From Bacteroidales bacterium (lineage in GTDB: Bacteria > Bacteroidota > Bacteroidia > Bacteroidales > UBA932): 40,330 nt of DNA. Within the stretch, counting starts at the first letter, position 1. The number at the start of each line of letters is the position of its first letter. Positions 17,808-26,486 of this stretch are shown in pieces. The notes beneath the pieces are model-generated. The model saw only the letters and a list, made by a program, of their open reading frames with translations. It was not told the DNA's origin and did no database searches. A program made the position numbers and the translations under genes. Where the stretch lies: NCBI GenBank assembly GCA_017617655.1, contig JAFZVU010000005.1, positions 1 through 40,330 on the forward strand, in the 5' to 3' direction.

Positions 17808-18020
17808 ATGAAAAAAGCACTATTTGCAATTTTGCTTCTCGCTTGTATCGCAGGATTGAGCAGTTGTTCCAAACAATGCTATTGCAAAGCTTCAGTCAAC
17901 GGCAAAGAGGTAAAAGGAAACACCTATTTCCTCGAAAATGGAAAGAAGTGCAGCGATTACAGCTATTCAGGTTACTGGGGAAACGCAACTGTCGAATACA
18001 GCTGCTCTGACACGATGTAA
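17808..18020 (+). CDS. Small cysteine-rich lipoprotein, copy 1
   Basis: A 70-aa lipoprotein: signal MKKALFAILLLACIAGLSSC with lipobox LSSC (lipidated Cys20). The mature part has only about 50 residues and four cysteines: a CYC motif (Cys24, Cys26), Cys48 and Cys66, enough for two disulfides. It aligns without gaps to the next gene and all cysteines coincide. The spacing of cysteines between short polar stretches (KASVNGKEV, VEYSCS) suggests a compact disulfide-stabilised domain. No known family recognised. Downstream lies a MauE-thioredoxin fusion that could act on these disulfides. Confidence 0.8.
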   Translation: MKKALFAILLLACIAGLSSCSKQCYCKASVNGKEVKGNTYFLENGKKCSDYSYSGYWGNATVEYSCSDTM

Positions 18021-18062
18021 CAATTGATCTTATAAATAACAAAACCACTTAATTCTATCTTT

Positions 18063-18275
18063 ATGAAAAAAGTACTTTTTGCAATATTGGTTCTGGCTTG
18101 CATAGCCGGCATGAGCAGCTGCTCAAAGAAATGCTATTGCAAGGCTACCCTGAACGGCGAAGAACTCGCCGGCAAAACTGTAGAGAATGACAGCGGCAAG
18201 GCTTGCAGCTCATACAACTACAGAGCCAACGTCCTTGGACAGACTGTTGAATACAAATGCAGCCCGTCTCTCTAA
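18063..18275 (+). CDS. Small cysteine-rich lipoprotein, copy 2 (paralogue of preceding gene)
   Basis: A 70-aa lipoprotein, signal MKKVLFAILVLACIAGMSSC, clearly a tandem duplicate of the gene at 17808. The same length, lipobox position (Cys20) and cysteine positions 24, 26, 48 and 66 are kept, along with CYCKA, NG, GK-CS-Y and TVEY. The central residues 35-60 have diverged more (GKTVENDSGKACSSYNYRA), showing that the copies are old and both under constraint. Its last 19 bases overlap the start of the MauE-thioredoxin gene in another frame, implying coupled translation. Function unknown; probably an envelope protein facing the periplasm or the cell surface. Confidence 0.8.
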   Translation: MKKVLFAILVLACIAGMSSCSKKCYCKATLNGEELAGKTVENDSGKACSSYNYRANVLGQTVEYKCSPSL

Positions 18276-19147
18276 AGATTATTCTCCGGGAGTTACTCGG
18301 ACTAGTTTTCATATTATCGGCGGTCGCCAAGCTGGCGGGCGCCGATAATTTTGAATTGTACATATTCAGCCTCGGGGCATTCTCCCTTGGGGCATCATTC
18401 ATCATTGCCAGGCTGGTCATCGCGCTGGAGCTCTTCCTCGGCGTATGGCTCATGCTGAACACCCATCCGAAACTTTCCATCAAGCTGGCAGCGGCTGTGC
18501 TGGCCGGCTTCTCGGCATTCCTGGTGGTGATGATAATAAAGGGCAGCCGCGAGAACTGCCATTGCTTCGGTGACCTGGTGGATTTCTCTCCGATGCAGTC
18601 GCTCATCAAGAATGTCGTTCTGACCTGCATCGCGGTCCTGTCGCTGAAGGTGAAACCCTTCGATATCCCTTACAAAAATCTCATCGCTTGCCTGGCCGCC
18701 GTCGCCAGTCTGGCAGCGGTCTTCATCATCTCCCCTCCCGATAATTTCCGGTATTCCGAATATGCCATCGACGGTTTCAACCAGGAGATCTTCGACAAAG
18801 CAATAGCCGACGGCCAGATAGACCCCGCCCTCGCCGAAGGCGACGACATCACATGTTTCTTCAGCTTCGGCTGCGAATTCTGCCACATGACCGCCAAGAA
18901 GCTGAGTGTCATGCTCAGCCGCGGCTCATTCGAGGGCGCTGACGTAAATGTTCTGATTGCCGGAAAGCACGATGATTTCGCCTCGGACGCGGCCGCCTTC
19001 TTCGCTGATTCCCAGCTTCCCTACAACACTATCGATTCCCTGCCGGCCAACACCTTCCTGCGTATAACAAACGGCCACTACCCCGTCATCGTCCACACCC
19101 GCGACGGCCAGCTCCTCCAGCAGTGGAGCTACCGGGATCTGCACTGA
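18257..19147 (+). CDS. MauE/DoxX-family membrane protein fused to a periplasmic thioredoxin-like domain
   Basis: A 296-aa protein. Residues 1-160 hold about four to five TM helices of the MauE/DoxX type (LLGLVFILSAVAKLAG, IARLVIALELFLGVWLML, LAAAVLAGFSAFLVVMII, then two more) with the MauE-type cysteine pair in NCHCFGD (Cys101, Cys103). After about residue 165 comes a thioredoxin-like domain with FFSFGCEFCHMTAKKL, giving a CxxC active site at Cys206/Cys209, and PVIVHTRDG before the end. MauE proteins supply electrons or oxidise partners in periplasmic disulfide formation; the fusion would make one self-contained redox relay. Overlaps the second cysteine-rich lipoprotein gene, its likely functional neighbour. 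Confidence 0.82.
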   Translation: MQPVSLKIILRELLGLVFILSAVAKLAGADNFELYIFSLGAFSLGASFIIARLVIALELFLGVWLMLNTHPKLSIKLAAAVLAGFSAFLVVMIIKGSRENCHCFGDLVDFSPMQSLIKNVVLTCIAVLSLKVKPFDIPYKNLIACLAAVASLAAVFIISPPDNFRYSEYAIDGFNQEIFDKAIADGQIDPALAEGDDITCFFSFGCEFCHMTAKKLSVMLSRGSFEGADVNVLIAGKHDDFASDAAAFFADSQLPYNTIDSLPANTFLRITNGHYPVIVHTRDGQLLQQWSYRDLH

Positions 19148-19215
19148 CCCACCATTGTTGAAAAATTGTGCATAATACGCTGAGTTCTCCTGTCGGCTGA
19201 CTGTGAGATTCGATG

Positions 19216-19223
19216 TACCTTTA
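19216..19223 (+). promoter_or_regulatory. Possible weak -7 element TACCTTTA before apt
   Basis: Differs from TAnnTTTG only at the last base. It ends 17 bases before the apt ATG at 19241, the same position as exact elements elsewhere in the window. Confidence 0.3.
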
Positions 19224-19240
19224 TGTGGGTTATAGCGATT

Positions 19241-19774
19241 ATGGACAAACAACTTCTTATCGACAACATCCGCAAGGTGCCGGATTACCCTATGAAAGGG
19301 ATAATGTTTTTTGACGTCACTACTCTCTTTAAAGACCGCAGATGTCTGGAGGAGATCGTCAATGAAGTCTTCGAAATCTACAAAGACAAAGGCATCACCA
19401 AAGTGGCGGGGGTGGAATCCCGTGGATTCGTGATTGGAGCGGCTGTGGCCGCGAAACTCGGCGCCGGCTTCGTGCCGGTCCGCAAACCCGGCAAACTGCC
19501 GGCTGAGACAGTCCGCGAGTCTTTTGCAAAAGAGTACGGCCGCGATGTCATCGAGATGCATACCGACGCCATAGAGCCCGGCGACGTAGTCCTCGTCCAT
19601 GACGACATCCTGGCAACGGGCGGCACCGCCTCTGCCGCAGTCCGTCTGGTGCAGAAGTTCCAGCCCAAGGCCGTCTACGCCAACTTCATCATCGACATCA
19701 TAGACATACCGCGCCTCAGTCCCATCTCTGCGGACGTAGAGGTTTCCAGCCTGCTCCAGCTGAGTGAGAAATAA
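19241..19774 (+). CDS. apt: Adenine phosphoribosyltransferase
   Basis: Purine salvage enzyme converting adenine and PRPP to AMP; cytosolic. The 177-aa protein from ATG 19241 begins MDKQLLIDNIRKVPDYPMKG. It carries the family pattern FFDVTTLFKD, VAGVESRGFVIGAA, VPVRKPGKLPAET and the PRPP-binding loop VLVHDDILATGGT. An in-frame ATG at 19223 exists but lies inside a promoter-like element and adds residues (MWVIAI) not typical of the family. The next two genes encode a Tsx-like outer-membrane protein and a purine permease, making a compact salvage unit. Confidence 0.95.
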   Translation: MDKQLLIDNIRKVPDYPMKGIMFFDVTTLFKDRRCLEEIVNEVFEIYKDKGITKVAGVESRGFVIGAAVAAKLGAGFVPVRKPGKLPAETVRESFAKEYGRDVIEMHTDAIEPGDVVLVHDDILATGGTASAAVRLVQKFQPKAVYANFIIDIIDIPRLSPISADVEVSSLLQLSEK

Positions 19775-19796
19775 TAACAAACCTAATATACAAACT

Positions 19797-20525
19797 ATGA
19801 AAAAACTATTCATCGCTCTGACAACGCTTCTGGCAATCAGCCAGCTGGCAACTGCCCAGACCAACTTCCAGACCTTCTACGACCTTGGAAGGAAACACTT
19901 CACCACCACTCTGGAAGGCTTCCACCAGGACAACTGGGGAAACACCTTCTTCTTCATCGATTATGACTACAACAACAGGGACGGCAAGACAGTCGTATCT
20001 CCCAACAACACCTATTTCGAGATTGCACGCTGCCTGAACTTCTGGTCTGAAAGCGCTCTTGCTCCGCTCTCACTGCAAGTCGAGTACAACGGCGGCTTCG
20101 GCACATGGGGCAAATTGTCCGGCACTCCCGGCGTTGATTACGGCGCATTCGCGGTAAACAGCGCATTCCTGTTCGGCTTTGACTGGTTCCTGCACTCAGA
20201 AAACTTCAACAACACCCTCAACCTGAAGGTTCTCTACAAGCATTTCGTTAAGATGGACTCAAAGGTTCCTCTGCAGTTCACCGCAGTTTGGGGCTTCCAG
20301 GATCTCTTCGGACTTAAGAACCTCCGTTTCTCTGGTTTCGCTGATTTCTGGTGCGAGGGCAGCAACCTCGTTTTCCTCTCTGAGCCTCAGCTCTGGTTCC
20401 AGGTATTCGACCACTTCAACATCGGCGGCGAGGTAGAGCTCAGCTACAACTTCGCAGGCCTCGAGGCTTCTACCGGCAAGAAGTTCAACGTACTTCCTTG
20501 CATCGGTACAAAATGGGTATTCTGA
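19797..20525 (+). CDS. DUF5020 outer-membrane protein, possible Tsx-like nucleobase/nucleoside channel
   Basis: A 242-aa secreted protein with signal peptide MKKLFIALTTLLAISQLATAQ, an aromatic-rich body of alternating polar/hydrophobic strands, and a C-terminal aromatic (KWVF), as expected of a 12-strand-type outer-membrane barrel. Start chosen at ATG 19797, which opens directly on the signal peptide. It matches the Bacteroidetes DUF5020 pattern (FQTFYDLGRKHFTTTLEGF, FFFIDYDYN, GFADFW). Features such as LEGFHQDNWGNTFFFIDYDY and FSGFADFWCEG recall the Tsx nucleoside channel; this is a visual resemblance, not an alignment. It lies between apt and a purine permease. Confidence 0.78.
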   Translation: MKKLFIALTTLLAISQLATAQTNFQTFYDLGRKHFTTTLEGFHQDNWGNTFFFIDYDYNNRDGKTVVSPNNTYFEIARCLNFWSESALAPLSLQVEYNGGFGTWGKLSGTPGVDYGAFAVNSAFLFGFDWFLHSENFNNTLNLKVLYKHFVKMDSKVPLQFTAVWGFQDLFGLKNLRFSGFADFWCEGSNLVFLSEPQLWFQVFDHFNIGGEVELSYNFAGLEASTGKKFNVLPCIGTKWVF

Positions 20526-20542
20526 TCTAAATCATAACTGTC

Positions 20543-21880
20543 ATGAGTTTCTTAAGCAAAGCTTTCGGCTTTGACGCTACCAAGCACAAAGTCCGTACAG
20601 AGATTGTGGCCGGTATCACCACCTTCCTCACGATGGCGTATATCCTGGCTGTCAATCCGAGCATCTTCAGCGCCCTTGACGGCATGCCCGGCGGAGCAGT
20701 GTTCACTGCTACCGCTCTCGCAGCAATCATAGGTACTCTGGTAATGGCATTATATGCCAAGAAACCCTTCGGTCTGGCCCCCGGTATGGGCCTCAACGCC
20801 TTCTTCGTATACACGGTCTGCCTCACCATGGGCTACAGCTGGCAGTTCGCTCTCACCGCCGTGCTGATTGAAGGTATCCTGTTCATCATCCTCACCATCA
20901 CCAAAGTCCGCACCTGGCTGCTCGATGCCATCCCCGGCACCCTCAAGAAAGCCATCGGTGCTGGTATCGGCCTGTTCATCGCCTTCATCGGCATGCAGAA
21001 CTCCGGCATCATCGTCAATTCAGACTCAACTCTGGTGACCCTCGGTGAAATTACCAAAGGCACTGCTCTTCTGGCCATGATCGGACTGTTCATCACTGCT
21101 GGCCTTGTAATGCTGAAGGTTCGCGGAGGTATCCTTATCGGTATCCTTGTCACAACCGTAATCGGCCTTTTCATCAAGGATCCTGCAACAGGAATGGCCA
21201 TCACACAGTTCAGCCACGGTGCTTCCGGCGGAGTGCAGCTGGTATCTCTGCCCGACAGTGTTGCTCCCATCTTCTGCAAGTTCGACTTTTCTCAGGTGTT
21301 CTCATGGGATATGCTGGTTGTAGTCTTCACCTTCCTGTTCATCGATATGTTCGATACGATGGGAACCATCATCGGTGTGCACCAGGCCACCGGTACAGGT
21401 GAAAACGACAAGATCGAAGGCATGGAGAAAATGTTCATGGCTGACTCTGTAGCAACTGTCTGCGGCGCCTGCCTCGGAACTTCTACCACTACCACTTATG
21501 TTGAAAGCGCAGCCGGCGTCGGCGAAGGCGGCCGCACTGGCCTCACAGCCTTCTCTACTGCAGTCTGCTTCGCACTTGCCCTGCTGCTTTCTCCTCTCTT
21601 CCTTGCAATCCCGAGCGCCGCTACCGCTCCCGCACTTATTATCGTCGGCGTCATGATGATGCCTGCCATCAAGCGCATCCACTGGGAAGACTACTGCAAG
21701 AGCATCCCCGCATTCATCACCATCATCTTCATGCCTCTGGCATACAGCATCTCAGACGGTATCCTCATCGGAGTTATCGCCTATGTAGCCACCCACGCTG
21801 TCGCCGGCCGCTTCAAAGAGATCTCAATCCCCATGTGGGTTCTCGCAGTACTATTCGTCCTACGATATATATTCATATAA
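20543..21880 (+). CDS. NCS2/AzgA-family purine (adenine/guanine/hypoxanthine) permease
   Basis: Inner-membrane proton-coupled nucleobase importer of 445 aa with 12-14 hydrophobic segments. AzgA-type landmarks are visible: TEIVAGITTFLTMAYILAVNP near the N-terminus, GLAPGMGLNAFFVYTVC (substrate-binding half-helix), DMFDTMGTIIGV, CGACLGTSTTTTYVESAAGV and GGRTGLTA. The second Asp-rich helix and the TTTYVESAAG motif separate AzgA (PbuG/GhxP-like) from uracil and xanthine permeases. Exact substrate among adenine, guanine and hypoxanthine cannot be read, but apt upstream points to adenine. Follows the DUF5020 gene by 17 bases and ends at a strong terminator. Confidence 0.93.
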   Translation: MSFLSKAFGFDATKHKVRTEIVAGITTFLTMAYILAVNPSIFSALDGMPGGAVFTATALAAIIGTLVMALYAKKPFGLAPGMGLNAFFVYTVCLTMGYSWQFALTAVLIEGILFIILTITKVRTWLLDAIPGTLKKAIGAGIGLFIAFIGMQNSGIIVNSDSTLVTLGEITKGTALLAMIGLFITAGLVMLKVRGGILIGILVTTVIGLFIKDPATGMAITQFSHGASGGVQLVSLPDSVAPIFCKFDFSQVFSWDMLVVVFTFLFIDMFDTMGTIIGVHQATGTGENDKIEGMEKMFMADSVATVCGACLGTSTTTTYVESAAGVGEGGRTGLTAFSTAVCFALALLLSPLFLAIPSAATAPALIIVGVMMMPAIKRIHWEDYCKSIPAFITIIFMPLAYSISDGILIGVIAYVATHAVAGRFKEISIPMWVLAVLFVLRYIFI

Positions 21881-21911
21881 AAAAAAGCCGGCTCAGCCGG
21901 CTTTTTTTTTT
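21881..21911 (+). terminator. Bidirectional intrinsic terminator between purine permease and galM
   Basis: GCCGGC stem extended by flanking A and T runs (21881-21892 paired with 21896-21907), a TCA loop, and T runs on both strands. It ends the plus-strand purine unit and the minus-strand lysA-ffh-folD-galM operon. Confidence 0.9.
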
Positions 21912-21927
21912 GTCTTATAGAGTTCTA

Positions 21928-23034
21928 TTACTTTACAGAGAACTGATACTTCGCAAAGTGGGTGTACTTCTCGCCGGGGCGGAGCACGATGCTCGGGAAA
22001 TTGTCGTGGTGAGGAGCATCAGGATAGAACTGAGTCTCCAGAGCCACGCCGCTGAACTTGTGGAAAACGCCGCCGCGCTTTCCGACCTCATAACCGTTCA
22101 TGTTGCCGCCTGAGTAGAACTGCAGGCCCGGACGGTCAGTGTAGAGAGTGAGGCAGATGCCGGTTTCAGGCTCATAAAGAGTTGCGCAGGGCTTTGTCTT
22201 GTCACCTTTGGTATTCAGTATGAAATTGAGGTCGTAGCCCGCATCAGTCTTGGAATCAACCCTTGCAGCCTCCCTGAAGTCGTAGATAGTTCCCTCCACG
22301 GGCAGAATCTCGCCAGTAGGATTGGTATTCTCGTCTACAGGAGTGTAATAGTCAGCATCCATGCTGTAGATGTGGCTGTTGCTGCTCTTCTCAGTCGTCC
22401 CGTGCAGATTGAAGAACGGATGGAAGGTAGGATTGCAGAGAGTCGGAGCGTCGGTAGAAGCCTCATATTCGAGCGTCAACGCATTGTCGTCGTCGAGAGT
22501 GTAAGTCACGCTGATATTGAAATTGCCGGGATATCCCTCCTCCCCGTCAGGAGAGAAATAAGTCATCTTCACCTTGTTGGGAGCAAGCTGCTCGGCATCC
22601 CAGACATGCTTGTACATAGCGTTCGGACCGCCGTGGATATGGTTGACGCCGCTATTTATCGGCAGCTCATAATCCTTTCCGTCGAGGCTGAACTTGCCGT
22701 AGGCGATGCGGTTCACCACGCGGCCTACGATAGAAGCCGAAGACACGCTGGCAGTGTTAAGATAGCTCTGGATGTTGTCATGGCCGACAATTACGTCCAC
22801 CGGATTGTTGTCCTTGTCGGGAACGATAATAGAAGCCACCCTCGAACCGTAGTTGGTAATCTGCACCACCATACCGTTCTTGTTGGTAAGAGTATATAGA
22901 GCCACAGGTTTACCTTCGTACTCAGCCACGAAGTCCGCCGGGTCGAGCATCAGAGCTTCTGCGGAGAACTTTTCGCCGCTGCAGCCGCAAAGTGCGATAA
23001 TTGCCATACAGATAGTTGCAATATAGTTTTTCAT
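21928..23034 (-). CDS. galM: Aldose 1-epimerase (galactose mutarotase), exported lipoprotein form
   Basis: Mutarotase interconverting alpha and beta anomers of galactose/glucose. At 368 aa it has signal MKNYIATICMAIIALCGC with a lipobox (ALCGC), so it is an envelope lipoprotein, as common in Bacteroidetes, rather than the cytosolic form of Proteobacteria. Motifs: ITNYGSRVASIIVPD, GRVVNRIAYGKF, the catalytic His in VNHIHGGP, HPFFNLHG, and a C-terminal block VALETQFYPDAPHHDNFPS with the catalytic Glu (ETQ). It is the last gene of the lysA-ffh-folD-galM operon, 15 bases after folD, an odd companion for housekeeping genes. Confidence 0.94.
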   Translation of the reverse strand: MKNYIATICMAIIALCGCSGEKFSAEALMLDPADFVAEYEGKPVALYTLTNKNGMVVQITNYGSRVASIIVPDKDNNPVDVIVGHDNIQSYLNTASVSSASIVGRVVNRIAYGKFSLDGKDYELPINSGVNHIHGGPNAMYKHVWDAEQLAPNKVKMTYFSPDGEEGYPGNFNISVTYTLDDDNALTLEYEASTDAPTLCNPTFHPFFNLHGTTEKSSNSHIYSMDADYYTPVDENTNPTGEILPVEGTIYDFREAARVDSKTDAGYDLNFILNTKGDKTKPCATLYEPETGICLTLYTDRPGLQFYSGGNMNGYEVGKRGGVFHKFSGVALETQFYPDAPHHDNFPSIVLRPGEKYTHFAKYQFSVK

Positions 23035-23049
23035 ATTGTAGTTGATTGA

Positions 23050-23931
23050 TTATGCGAGGTTGTGCTTTGCCTTGTAGGCCTTGAGGGTGTTGCGCATAAG
23101 CGAAACTATGGTCATGGGACCTACGCCGCCCGGAACAGGAGTAATGTAGGAGCATTTCGGAGCCACGGCGTCGAAATCCACGTCACCCATGATGCGATAG
23201 CCCTTCTCGGTCTCGGCCGGAACCCTGGTGATGCCCACATCGATTACCACGGCGCCTTCCTTTACCATGTCAGCCTTGACGAAGCCCGGCACTCCGAGAG
23301 CAGCGATAATTATGTCGGCGCTGCGGGTATATTCTTCGATGTTCTGTGTGCGGCTGTGGCAGATAGTCACTGTGCAGTCGCCCGGCCGTGCCTTTGCAGA
23401 CAGCAGATTAGCGATCGGACGACCCACTATGTTGCTGCGGCCGAGCACAACGCAGTGCTTGCCGCGGGTCTCAATGCCATATTCTTCCAGAAGAGTGATG
23501 ATGCCGTAGGGAGTGGCGCTGATGAAGGTGTCGAGTCCGAGGCAGAGGCGGCCTACGTTCTCGGGATGGAAACCGTCAACATCCTTGGAAGGGCTTACAG
23601 CCTCGATGACCTTCTGCTCATCTATATGCTTGGGAAGTGGGAGCTGGATTATGAAACCGTCCACGCTGTCGTCCCTGTTGAGCCTTTTCACCTCATTGAG
23701 GAGCTCTTCCTCGGTGGTGGAGGCAGGCAGACGGAGCACAGTGCTGTCGAAGCCGACTTTCTTGCAGGAACGCTCCTTGTTTGCTACGTAAGTCTGGCTG
23801 GCTCCGTCGTCTCCGACGAGGATCGCGGTCAGATGAGGTCTGCGCCAGCCTTTGTCGAGAAAGAAATCTACCTCGGCGGCAATCTGCGCCTGGAGGCTTG
23901 CCGATGTGGCTTTTCCGTCAAGTAAAATCAT
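23050..23931 (-). CDS. folD: Bifunctional methylenetetrahydrofolate dehydrogenase/cyclohydrolase
   Basis: Cytosolic enzyme that oxidises 5,10-methylene-THF to methenyl-THF (NADP) and hydrolyses this to 10-formyl-THF for purine and formyl-Met synthesis. At 293 aa it is normal length. The catalytic signature [14 protein letters not shown] contains Tyr48 and Lys52. [34 protein letters not shown] (dinucleotide site) and the C-terminal [10 protein letters not shown] are all present. The gene starts 2 bases after ffh ends. No truncation or missing residue seen. Confidence 0.97.
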   Translation of the reverse strand: MILLDGKATSASLQAQIAAEVDFFLDKGWRRPHLTAILVGDDGASQTYVANKERSCKKVGFDSTVLRLPASTTEEELLNEVKRLNRDDSVDGFIIQLPLPKHIDEQKVIEAVSPSKDVDGFHPENVGRLCLGLDTFISATPYGIITLLEEYGIETRGKHCVVLGRSNIVGRPIANLLSAKARPGDCTVTICHSRTQNIEEYTRSADIIIAALGVPGFVKADMVKEGAVVIDVGITRVPAETEKGYRIMGDVDFDAVAPKCSYITPVPGGVGPMTIVSLMRNTLKAYKAKHNLA

Positions 23932-23933
23932 AT

Positions 23934-25256
23934 TTATCTGCGTTTTTTCTTCATCAGTTTGGCGGCCGGGCCTCCGGCTACGGTCTTCATCATCTTGCGG
24001 GTCTGCTCGAACTGCTTGAGCAGCCTGTTGACTTCCTCGATGGAAGTACCGCTGCCGGCAGCAATCCTCTTGCGGCGGCTGCCGTTGATGATGGTGGGAT
24101 TATCACGCTCCTGCACTGTCATAGACTGGATGATAGCCTCGATGCTCTTGAAAGAAGAGTTGTCGATATCCACGTCCTTCAGCATCTTGCCCATGCCCGG
24201 AATCATCGAAGCCAGGTCCTTTATGTTGCCCATCTTCTTGATCTGCTGGATCTGCTGGTAGAAGTCAGTGATGGTGAACTGGTCGTGGGCCAGTTTCTTG
24301 TGGAGTTTGCGGGCCTCTTCCTCGTCGAACTGTTCCTGGGCCTTCTCGACGAATGAAACCACGTCACCCATGCCGAGGATACGGTCGGCGATACGGGCGG
24401 GGTAGAAAATGTCGAGGGCCTCGAGCTTCTCGCCGGAGCTTATGAACTTGATGGGCTTGCCGACGACAGCCTTGATGCTGAGGGCGGCACCGCCGCGGGT
24501 ATCACCGTCCATCTTGGTGAGCACGACGCCGTCGAAGTCGAGACGGTCGTTGAATGCCTTGGCGGTCTCGACTGCGTCCTGACCGGTCATAGCATCGACT
24601 ACGAACAGTGTCTCAGTAGGATTGACAGCCTTCTTGATGGCTGCGATCTCGTCCATCATCTGCTCGTCTACAGCGAGGCGGCCGGCGGTATCTATGATAA
24701 CCAGAGAATATCCTTCCTTCTTGGCGAAGTCAATACCCCTGCGGGCGATTGCGACAGGATCCTTTACACCTTCTTCAGTGTAGACCGGGACCTCGATCTG
24801 GTCTGCCAGCACCTTCAACTGGTCGATGGCGGCCGGACGGTAGACGTCGCCTGCCACCAGCAGCACCCTCTGGCTTCTCTTGCTCTTGCAGTTGAGGGCC
24901 AGCTTGCCGCAGAACGTGGTCTTACCGGAACCCTGAAGGCCGGATACCAGCACTATGCCTGGGTGGCCCTTGATGTTTATCTCGCTGTGCTCGCTTCCCA
25001 TGAGGGCTGCCAGCTCGTCATGCACGATCTTGACGATCATCTGCTCGGGGCGGACTGCCTTGAGAACGTCCTGTCCGAGGGCTTTCTGTTTTACTTCGTC
25101 GCAGAAGCTTTTGGCTATCTTGTAGCTGACATCGGCGTCGAGAAGGGCTTTGCGCACATCCTTCATCGTTTCGGAGATGTTTATCTCCGTAATCTTGCCT
25201 TGTCCCTTTATGAGTTTAAAGGACTTCTCTAGTCTGTCAGTTAGGTTTTCAAACAT
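23934..25256 (-). CDS. ffh: Signal recognition particle GTPase Ffh
   Basis: SRP54 homologue that binds nascent signal sequences and, with 4.5S RNA and FtsY, targets them to the membrane. At 440 aa it has the N domain (residues 1-90), the G domain with P-loop GLQGSGKTT (106-114), [27 protein letters not shown] and [10 protein letters not shown], and the methionine-rich M domain from about 300 ([31 protein letters not shown], then a basic KLMKKKRR tail). The M domain is relatively short but includes the RNA-binding SGTS motif. Sits between lysA (12 bases upstream) and folD. 4.5S RNA gene is not seen in the window. Confidence 0.97.
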   Translation of the reverse strand: MFENLTDRLEKSFKLIKGQGKITEINISETMKDVRKALLDADVSYKIAKSFCDEVKQKALGQDVLKAVRPEQMIVKIVHDELAALMGSEHSEINIKGHPGIVLVSGLQGSGKTTFCGKLALNCKSKRSQRVLLVAGDVYRPAAIDQLKVLADQIEVPVYTEEGVKDPVAIARRGIDFAKKEGYSLVIIDTAGRLAVDEQMMDEIAAIKKAVNPTETLFVVDAMTGQDAVETAKAFNDRLDFDGVVLTKMDGDTRGGAALSIKAVVGKPIKFISSGEKLEALDIFYPARIADRILGMGDVVSFVEKAQEQFDEEEARKLHKKLAHDQFTITDFYQQIQQIKKMGNIKDLASMIPGMGKMLKDVDIDNSSFKSIEAIIQSMTVQERDNPTIINGSRRKRIAAGSGTSIEEVNRLLKQFEQTRKMMKTVAGGPAAKLMKKKRR

Positions 25257-25268
25257 GGTATATTCCTT

Positions 25269-26426
25269 TTACTTTATATCATCTGAATAAACGGCGGGGG
25301 CCAGATCTCTTTGGAGATACTTCATATTCATGACCTGGCCGTAGGCGCCGGCGCTATGGATGGCGAAGAAATCGCCGCGGTGCGGAGCTCCTCCCTCGAA
25401 GCCTTGTGCGAAAGTGTCGCTTGATTCGCATACGCAGCCCACTACGTCGTATTTCTCTATCGGAGCCTTGCAGGAGAGATTCTCCACCTCATGGTGAGCC
25501 TGATAGAGCGCGGGGCGGATCAAGGTGTGCATGCCGCAGTCGAGGATGGCGAATTTCTTCTTGAGACCTTCTTTGACATATACCACACGGCTGATTATAT
25601 GGCCGCACTGCGCAACCATGGCCCTGCCGGGCTCGATATGGACGCTCTGTCCGGGTTTGACAGGCAGATTATTGGCGATGGCACGAGCGAGGCCTTCAAC
25701 GTCGGGCATCCAGTTGCCCAGCGGGTTGTTGTAATCCACTCCGAGGCCACCTCCGAGGTTGAGCAACTTCACTTTCAGGCCATGCTCTTCAAATATCTTT
25801 TCGAACTCTGCGGCTTTCTTGCCGATATTGGCGAAGACGCTCATGTCCGTAATCTGGGAACCCGCGTGCATGTGGATGCCCTGGAAATCCAGGTTGCGGC
25901 AGCGGTCCAGAGTGGCGAACAACTGGTCGAAAGCTCCGGCGCTGATGCCGAACTTGTCTTCTTCGGTGCCGGTGGTGATGTATTTATGGGTATGCGCATC
26001 GACGTCGGGATTGACCCTGACGGCTATGGAGGCCTTGAGGCCCATGCCGCCAGCTATGGCGTCGATTACTTCAATCTCCTGGATGCTCTCGCAGTTGAAT
26101 ATCTCGATGCCGGCCTTGAGGGCGGTGATTATCTCTTTATCAGTCTTGGCGACTCCGTCGAAGAATATTCCGGCGGCCGGGAAGCCGTTCGCAAGTGCGA
26201 GGGTGATCTCGTTGCCAGTAGCACACTCAGCCTGGATTCCAGCTCCGCTGATGGTTCTCAGGATTCGGTCGTTGGAATTGGCCTTGACTGCGTAATGAGC
26301 CGTGATTCCGTACTTGCTGAGGGTGGATGCGAAATTGTCAACGGTGTGTCGGAGGATGTCCATGTCATAGTAGAAGAACGGGGTCTCCATTCTCTCGAAT
26401 GACTTAAGTGCGCTTTCAGTAATCAT
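25269..26426 (-). CDS. lysA: Diaminopimelate decarboxylase
   Basis: PLP enzyme of fold type III that decarboxylates meso-diaminopimelate to lysine, the last step of lysine biosynthesis; cytosolic. The 385-aa protein has the PLP lysine Lys48 in HYAVKAN, HMHAGSQITD, NLGGGLGVDY (phosphate binding), EPGRAMVAQCG and the C-terminal active-site motif GCVCESSDTFAQG followed by SAGAYGQVMNM. It is shorter than the E. coli enzyme but complete and within Bacteroidetes length. It heads the lysA-ffh-folD-galM operon, with a -7 element at 26446-26453. Confusion with arginine or ornithine decarboxylases is unlikely given CESSD. Confidence 0.94.
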   Translation of the reverse strand: MITESALKSFERMETPFFYYDMDILRHTVDNFASTLSKYGITAHYAVKANSNDRILRTISGAGIQAECATGNEITLALANGFPAAGIFFDGVAKTDKEIITALKAGIEIFNCESIQEIEVIDAIAGGMGLKASIAVRVNPDVDAHTHKYITTGTEEDKFGISAGAFDQLFATLDRCRNLDFQGIHMHAGSQITDMSVFANIGKKAAEFEKIFEEHGLKVKLLNLGGGLGVDYNNPLGNWMPDVEGLARAIANNLPVKPGQSVHIEPGRAMVAQCGHIISRVVYVKEGLKKKFAILDCGMHTLIRPALYQAHHEVENLSCKAPIEKYDVVGCVCESSDTFAQGFEGGAPHRGDFFAIHSAGAYGQVMNMKYLQRDLAPAVYSDDIK

Positions 26427-26445
26427 TCTCTGGCAATTTTGTGGG

Positions 26446-26453
26446 CAAAAATA
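26446..26453 (-). promoter_or_regulatory. Putative -7 promoter element TATTTTTG for lysA-ffh-folD-galM
   Basis: TATTTTTG on the minus strand matches TAnnTTTG, 19 bases upstream of the lysA ATG at 26426. Confidence 0.55.
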
Positions 26454-26486
26454 GTCATTTTACATCTATTAATAGAGAAAATAACG

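Noticed and set aside
18055-18062. TATCTTTA directly before the second lipoprotein ATG as a promoter
   Set aside because: Its last base is the A of the ATG, so a transcript from it would lack the start; the pair is better explained by co-transcription.
18926-19864. Minus-strand open frame of 312 codons across MauE-thioredoxin and apt
   Set aside because: Spans two well-supported genes and their gap on the opposite strand; no domain pattern.
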